Below, in pieces: positions 12,750-15,224 of a DNA stretch of 15,224 nucleotides. Position 1 is the first letter of the stretch; each line of letters starts with the position of its first letter. The translations under genes and the position numbers were made by a program. The notes under the pieces are model-generated. The model was not told where the DNA came from. It searched no databases and was given only the letters and a program-made list of their open reading frames with translations. Origin of the DNA: Microbacteriaceae bacterium (GTDB lineage: Bacteria; Actinomycetota; Actinomycetes; Actinomycetales; Microbacteriaceae); the NCBI GenBank assembly GCA_022701925.1, contig JAKONM010000186.1, positions 1 through 15,224 of the forward strand. Reading direction: 5' to 3'.

Positions 12750-14744
12750 CTACCGGGGCGCGACCGCGGCCTCCGGCAGGGTCCCGGTCTCGACCAGGTC
12801 CTCCTCCGAGGGCGTCCGCGCGGCCTCGTCGGACGCGTCCTCCCCGCTCGCGGTCGCGGAGAGCCGCTCCACGACCGCGGCGGCGAGCACGCGGCCGAAG
12901 CCGGGCACGTCCGCGACGTCGTCCGCCGACGCCGCGCGCAGGCGGGCGACGGACCCGAAATGCCGCAGCAGCACGCGCACCCGCGCCTCCCCCAGCCCCG
13001 GGATCTCCCCCAGCTGCGACGCGATGTCGCGCTTGCGGCGGGTGCGCTGATGGGTGATGGCGAAGCGGTGCGCCTCGTCCCGCAGGCGCTGCAGCAGGAA
13101 CAGGGCGTCGCTGTTGCGGGGCAGGATCACCGGGAAGTCGGCGCCCGGCAGCCAGATCTCCTCCAGCCGCTTCGCGATGCCCGCCAGCGCGATCCCGGTC
13201 ACGCCGCACTCCTCCATGGCGCGGGCCGCGGCCGCCACCTGGGGCTGCCCGCCGTCGACGAGCAGCAGGTTCGGGCGGTAGGCGAACCGCTCCCCCTGCA
13301 CCGCGGGTGCCGCGTCCTCGTCCGCCAGGTGGGCGAGCCGACGGCGCAGCACCTGGTTCATTGAGTCGGTGTCGTCGGTGGACTCCGCCACGTTGAAGCG
13401 GCGGTACTGGTCCTTGCGCGGCAGCCCGTCCTCGAACACCACCATGGACGCGACGATGTTCGTGCCGGCCAGGTGCGACACGTCGAACGCCTCGATCCGC
13501 AGCGGGGCCTCGGTCAGCCCCATCGCCTCCTGCAGCTCGGCGAGCGCCTGCGAGCGCGCGGTGAAGTCCGCGCTGCGCCGCGTCTTGTAGAGCATGAGGG
13601 AGTGCGCCGCGTTGCGCGAGGCGGTCTCGGCCAGCGCGGCCTTGTCGCCGCGCTCCGCCACGTGCAGACGGGTGCGGCCGCTGCCGCGCAGGCCCTCCGC
13701 CTCCCGGCCAGCCGCGCGGCGCTGCGACAGCCAGACCGCCAGCTCCTCCGCGTCCTCCGGCAGCTCGGGCACCAGCACCTCGCGGGGCGGGTGCACGTCC
13801 TCGTCGTAGGCGTTCCGCAGCACGGTCTCGACCAGGTCGCCGCGGCTGACGTCCAGCTCCTTGTCGACGACCCAGCTGCGCGTGCCGCGGATGCGGCCGC
13901 CGCGCACGATGAACTGCACCACGCTGGCCGCCAGCTCGTCGTCGGCGATGCCGAAGACGTCGGTGTCGACGTCCTCGGCCAGCACGACGGCGGTCTTCGA
14001 CAGCGCGGTGTCCATCGCGCCGACGGCGTCGCGCAGCCGGGCGGCCTCCTCGAAGTTCAGCGCCGCCGACGCCTCCTGCATCCGGCGCGTCAGGTCGGCG
14101 CGGTAGCGGCGGTCCCCGCCGGCCATGAACCCGGCCAGGTCCTGCGCCAGGTCCCGGTGCGCCTCCTTCGGGATGCGGCCCACGCACGGCGCGGCGCACT
14201 TCCCGATGTCGCCCAGCAGGCAGGGTCTGCCGGTCAGCTCGGCCCGCCGGTACGTCGCGTCGGAGCAGCTGCGGACCGGGAAGACCTTGAGCATCAGGTC
14301 GAGCGTCTCCCGGATCGCCCACACCTTCGTGTAGGGCCCGAAGTACTTCGCCCCGCGAAGCCTGCGGTTCCGCGTGATCAGCACCCGCGGCACGTCCTCG
14401 CCCATGGTGATCGCCAGGTACGGATAGGACTTGTCGTCGCGGAACTGCACGTTGAAGGGCGGCGAGAACTCCTTGATCCAGGAGTACTCCAGCTGCAGCG
14501 CCTCCAGCTCGGTGCCGACGACCGTCCACTCCACGCCCGCCGCGGTCAGCACCATGCGGCGCGTGCGCTCGTGCAGCGACCGCAGGGGCTGGAAGTAGTT
14601 GGTCAGCCGGCCGCGCAGGTTCTTCGCCTTGCCGACGTAGAGCACGCGGCCCTTGGCGTCGCGGAAGCGGTACACCCCGGGCGAGGTCGGGATCTCCCCG
14701 GCCTTCGGCCTCCAGGGGACCGTGCCCGAAGCCCCCGCCGCCAT
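12750..14744 (-). CDS. uvrC: Excinuclease ABC subunit C
   Basis: UvrC makes the two incisions of nucleotide excision repair with UvrA and UvrB. The 664-residue product has the full domain order. The GIY-YIG nuclease comes first (SPGVYRF, 21-27; Tyr36 in VLYVGKAKNL; metal ligand Glu86; Asn98), then a four-cysteine cluster (Cys160, Cys175, Cys183, Cys187) at the position of the reported Fe-S site, and the UVR domain that contacts UvrB (about 214-245). The RNase H-like 5' nuclease follows with Asp421 (FDVSH), Asp497 (VDGGQ) and His559 (DEAHRFA), and then the helix-hairpin-helix pair (about 575-625). After it comes a poorly conserved acidic tail of about 35 residues. ATG at 14744 lies 16 nt after uvrA, with a G-rich GGGCGGGG just upstream. 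The stop is TAG. Every catalytic residue I looked for is present, so it should be active. Confidence 0.97.
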   Translation of the reverse strand: MAAGASGTVPWRPKAGEIPTSPGVYRFRDAKGRVLYVGKAKNLRGRLTNYFQPLRSLHERTRRMVLTAAGVEWTVVGTELEALQLEYSWIKEFSPPFNVQFRDDKSYPYLAITMGEDVPRVLITRNRRLRGAKYFGPYTKVWAIRETLDLMLKVFPVRSCSDATYRRAELTGRPCLLGDIGKCAAPCVGRIPKEAHRDLAQDLAGFMAGGDRRYRADLTRRMQEASAALNFEEAARLRDAVGAMDTALSKTAVVLAEDVDTDVFGIADDELAASVVQFIVRGGRIRGTRSWVVDKELDVSRGDLVETVLRNAYDEDVHPPREVLVPELPEDAEELAVWLSQRRAAGREAEGLRGSGRTRLHVAERGDKAALAETASRNAAHSLMLYKTRRSADFTARSQALAELQEAMGLTEAPLRIEAFDVSHLAGTNIVASMVVFEDGLPRKDQYRRFNVAESTDDTDSMNQVLRRRLAHLADEDAAPAVQGERFAYRPNLLLVDGGQPQVAAAARAMEECGVTGIALAGIAKRLEEIWLPGADFPVILPRNSDALFLLQRLRDEAHRFAITHQRTRRKRDIASQLGEIPGLGEARVRVLLRHFGSVARLRAASADDVADVPGFGRVLAAAVVERLSATASGEDASDEAARTPSEEDLVETGTLPEAAVAPR

Positions 14745-14760
14745 CAGGCCCCGCCCGTCG

Positions 14761-15224
14761 TCACGCGCTGACGGCCAGCGCCGCCTGCGGCAGGACCTCG
14801 GCCAGGAACCGGCCGGTGTGGCTGCCGGGCGTCTCGGCGATCTGCTCGGGCGTGCCCTCCCCGACGACGGTGCCGCCGCCGGCGCCGCCCTCCGGACCCA
14901 TGTCGATCACCCAGTCGGCCGACTTGATCACGTCGAGGTTGTGCTCGATGACGATCACGGTGTTGCCCTTGTCGGTCAGCCCGTTCAGCACCTGCAGCAG
15001 CTTGTTCACGTCCTCGAAGTGCAGCCCCGTGGTCGGCTCGTCCAGCACGTAGACGCTTCGGCCGTTCGTGCGGCGCTGCAGCTCGGTCGCCAGCTTGACG
15101 CGCTGCGCCTCGCCGCCCGACAGCGTGGTGGCGCTCTGCCCCAGCCGCACGTAGCCCAGGCCGACGTCGACCAGCGTCTTCAGGAAACGGTGGATCGCGG
15201 TGATCGGCTCGAAGAAGTCCGCCG
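14761..15224 (-). CDS. uvrA: Excinuclease ABC subunit A, C-terminal end (start outside window)
   Basis: UvrA is the damage-recognition ATPase of nucleotide excision repair. Only the last 153 codons are visible; the frame is open to the right edge, and the upstream residues ADFFEPITAIHRFLKTL continue the family sequence, so an internal GTG at 15150 is not the start. The segment is the second ATPase module: the ABC signature TTLSGGEAQRVKLATEL, Walker B VYVLDEPTTGLH (Asp-Glu codons at 15042-15037), and the switch-histidine region VIEHNLDVIKSADWVIDMGPEGG. The zinc-binding and Walker A parts lie beyond the window. It ends 16 nt before uvrC; uvrA-uvrC adjacency is common in actinobacteria and points to one repair transcript that may continue into rapZ. 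Confidence 0.97.
   Translation of the reverse strand, partial: ADFFEPITAIHRFLKTLVDVGLGYVRLGQSATTLSGGEAQRVKLATELQRRTNGRSVYVLDEPTTGLHFEDVNKLLQVLNGLTDKGNTVIVIEHNLDVIKSADWVIDMGPEGGAGGGTVVGEGTPEQIAETPGSHTGRFLAEVLPQAALAVSA

Noticed and set aside
12747..12752. TAGTCT on the - strand as a -10 box for rapZ
   Set aside because: It overlaps the uvrC stop codon TAG, has no -35 partner, matches the consensus only at TA and the final T, and rapZ is plausibly co-transcribed with uvrC.
11587..14529. A 980-codon open frame on the - strand in another frame across uvrC and rapZ
   Set aside because: Its translation is low-complexity Arg/Ala/Gly/Pro text typical of a shifted frame in very GC-rich DNA, and the correct uvrC and rapZ frames show full family motifs.
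1..15224. A new defence system, CRISPR array, biosynthetic cluster or transposon
   Set aside because: Every gene is an intact or edge-truncated housekeeping gene with recognised motifs, and spacers are short; nothing in the window supports such a system.

Overview
This is a core chromosomal segment from a high-GC actinobacterium. It is very GC-rich by eye, almost every codon ends in G or C, and all genes are ordinary housekeeping genes. RbpA, WhiA and OpcA place it in the Actinobacteria. The form of RbpA (its N-terminal sequence and lack of cysteines) and the gene order suggest the family Microbacteriaceae, but that family call is inference. I see no mobile elements, CRISPR arrays, tRNA/rRNA genes or foreign-looking segments.

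Layout: on the + strand (1-5841) runs a pentose phosphate operon, tkt (5' end cut off by the window), tal, zwf, opcA and pgl. These cover the oxidative entry (Zwf, its assembly factor OpcA, the lactonase Pgl) and the non-oxidative carbon shuffling (Tkt, Tal); gnd is not present. Everything from 6060 to the right edge is on the - strand and is transcribed toward the + strand operon: uvrA (start outside the window), uvrC, rapZ, whiA, sodA, gap, pgk, tpiA, secG, rbpA. The two arms converge in a 218-bp spacer (5842-6059) full of hairpins, with a strong two-way terminator at 6019-6048.

How the parts work together: gap-pgk-tpiA is a tight lower-glycolysis unit (5-nt spacing, then a 4-bp overlap). 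zwf-opcA-pgl is coupled by two GTGA overlaps. uvrA-uvrC supplies nucleotide excision repair. rapZ-whiA is the remnant of the widespread rapZ-yvcK-whiA cluster, here without yvcK. sodA sits between whiA and gap. secG and rbpA form a small distal unit with what appears to be its own promoter.

The most notable non-coding features are these. Long perfect hairpins follow or span several stop codons (tal, tpiA, sodA, whiA, rapZ, rbpA). The intergenic spacers contain no TA dinucleotide at all, except for a TATACT box upstream of secG-rbpA, so the other genes have no canonical -10 element in the spacer in front of them. I found no convincing undescribed system; the findings concern transcript architecture and gene-order oddities in an otherwise standard region.
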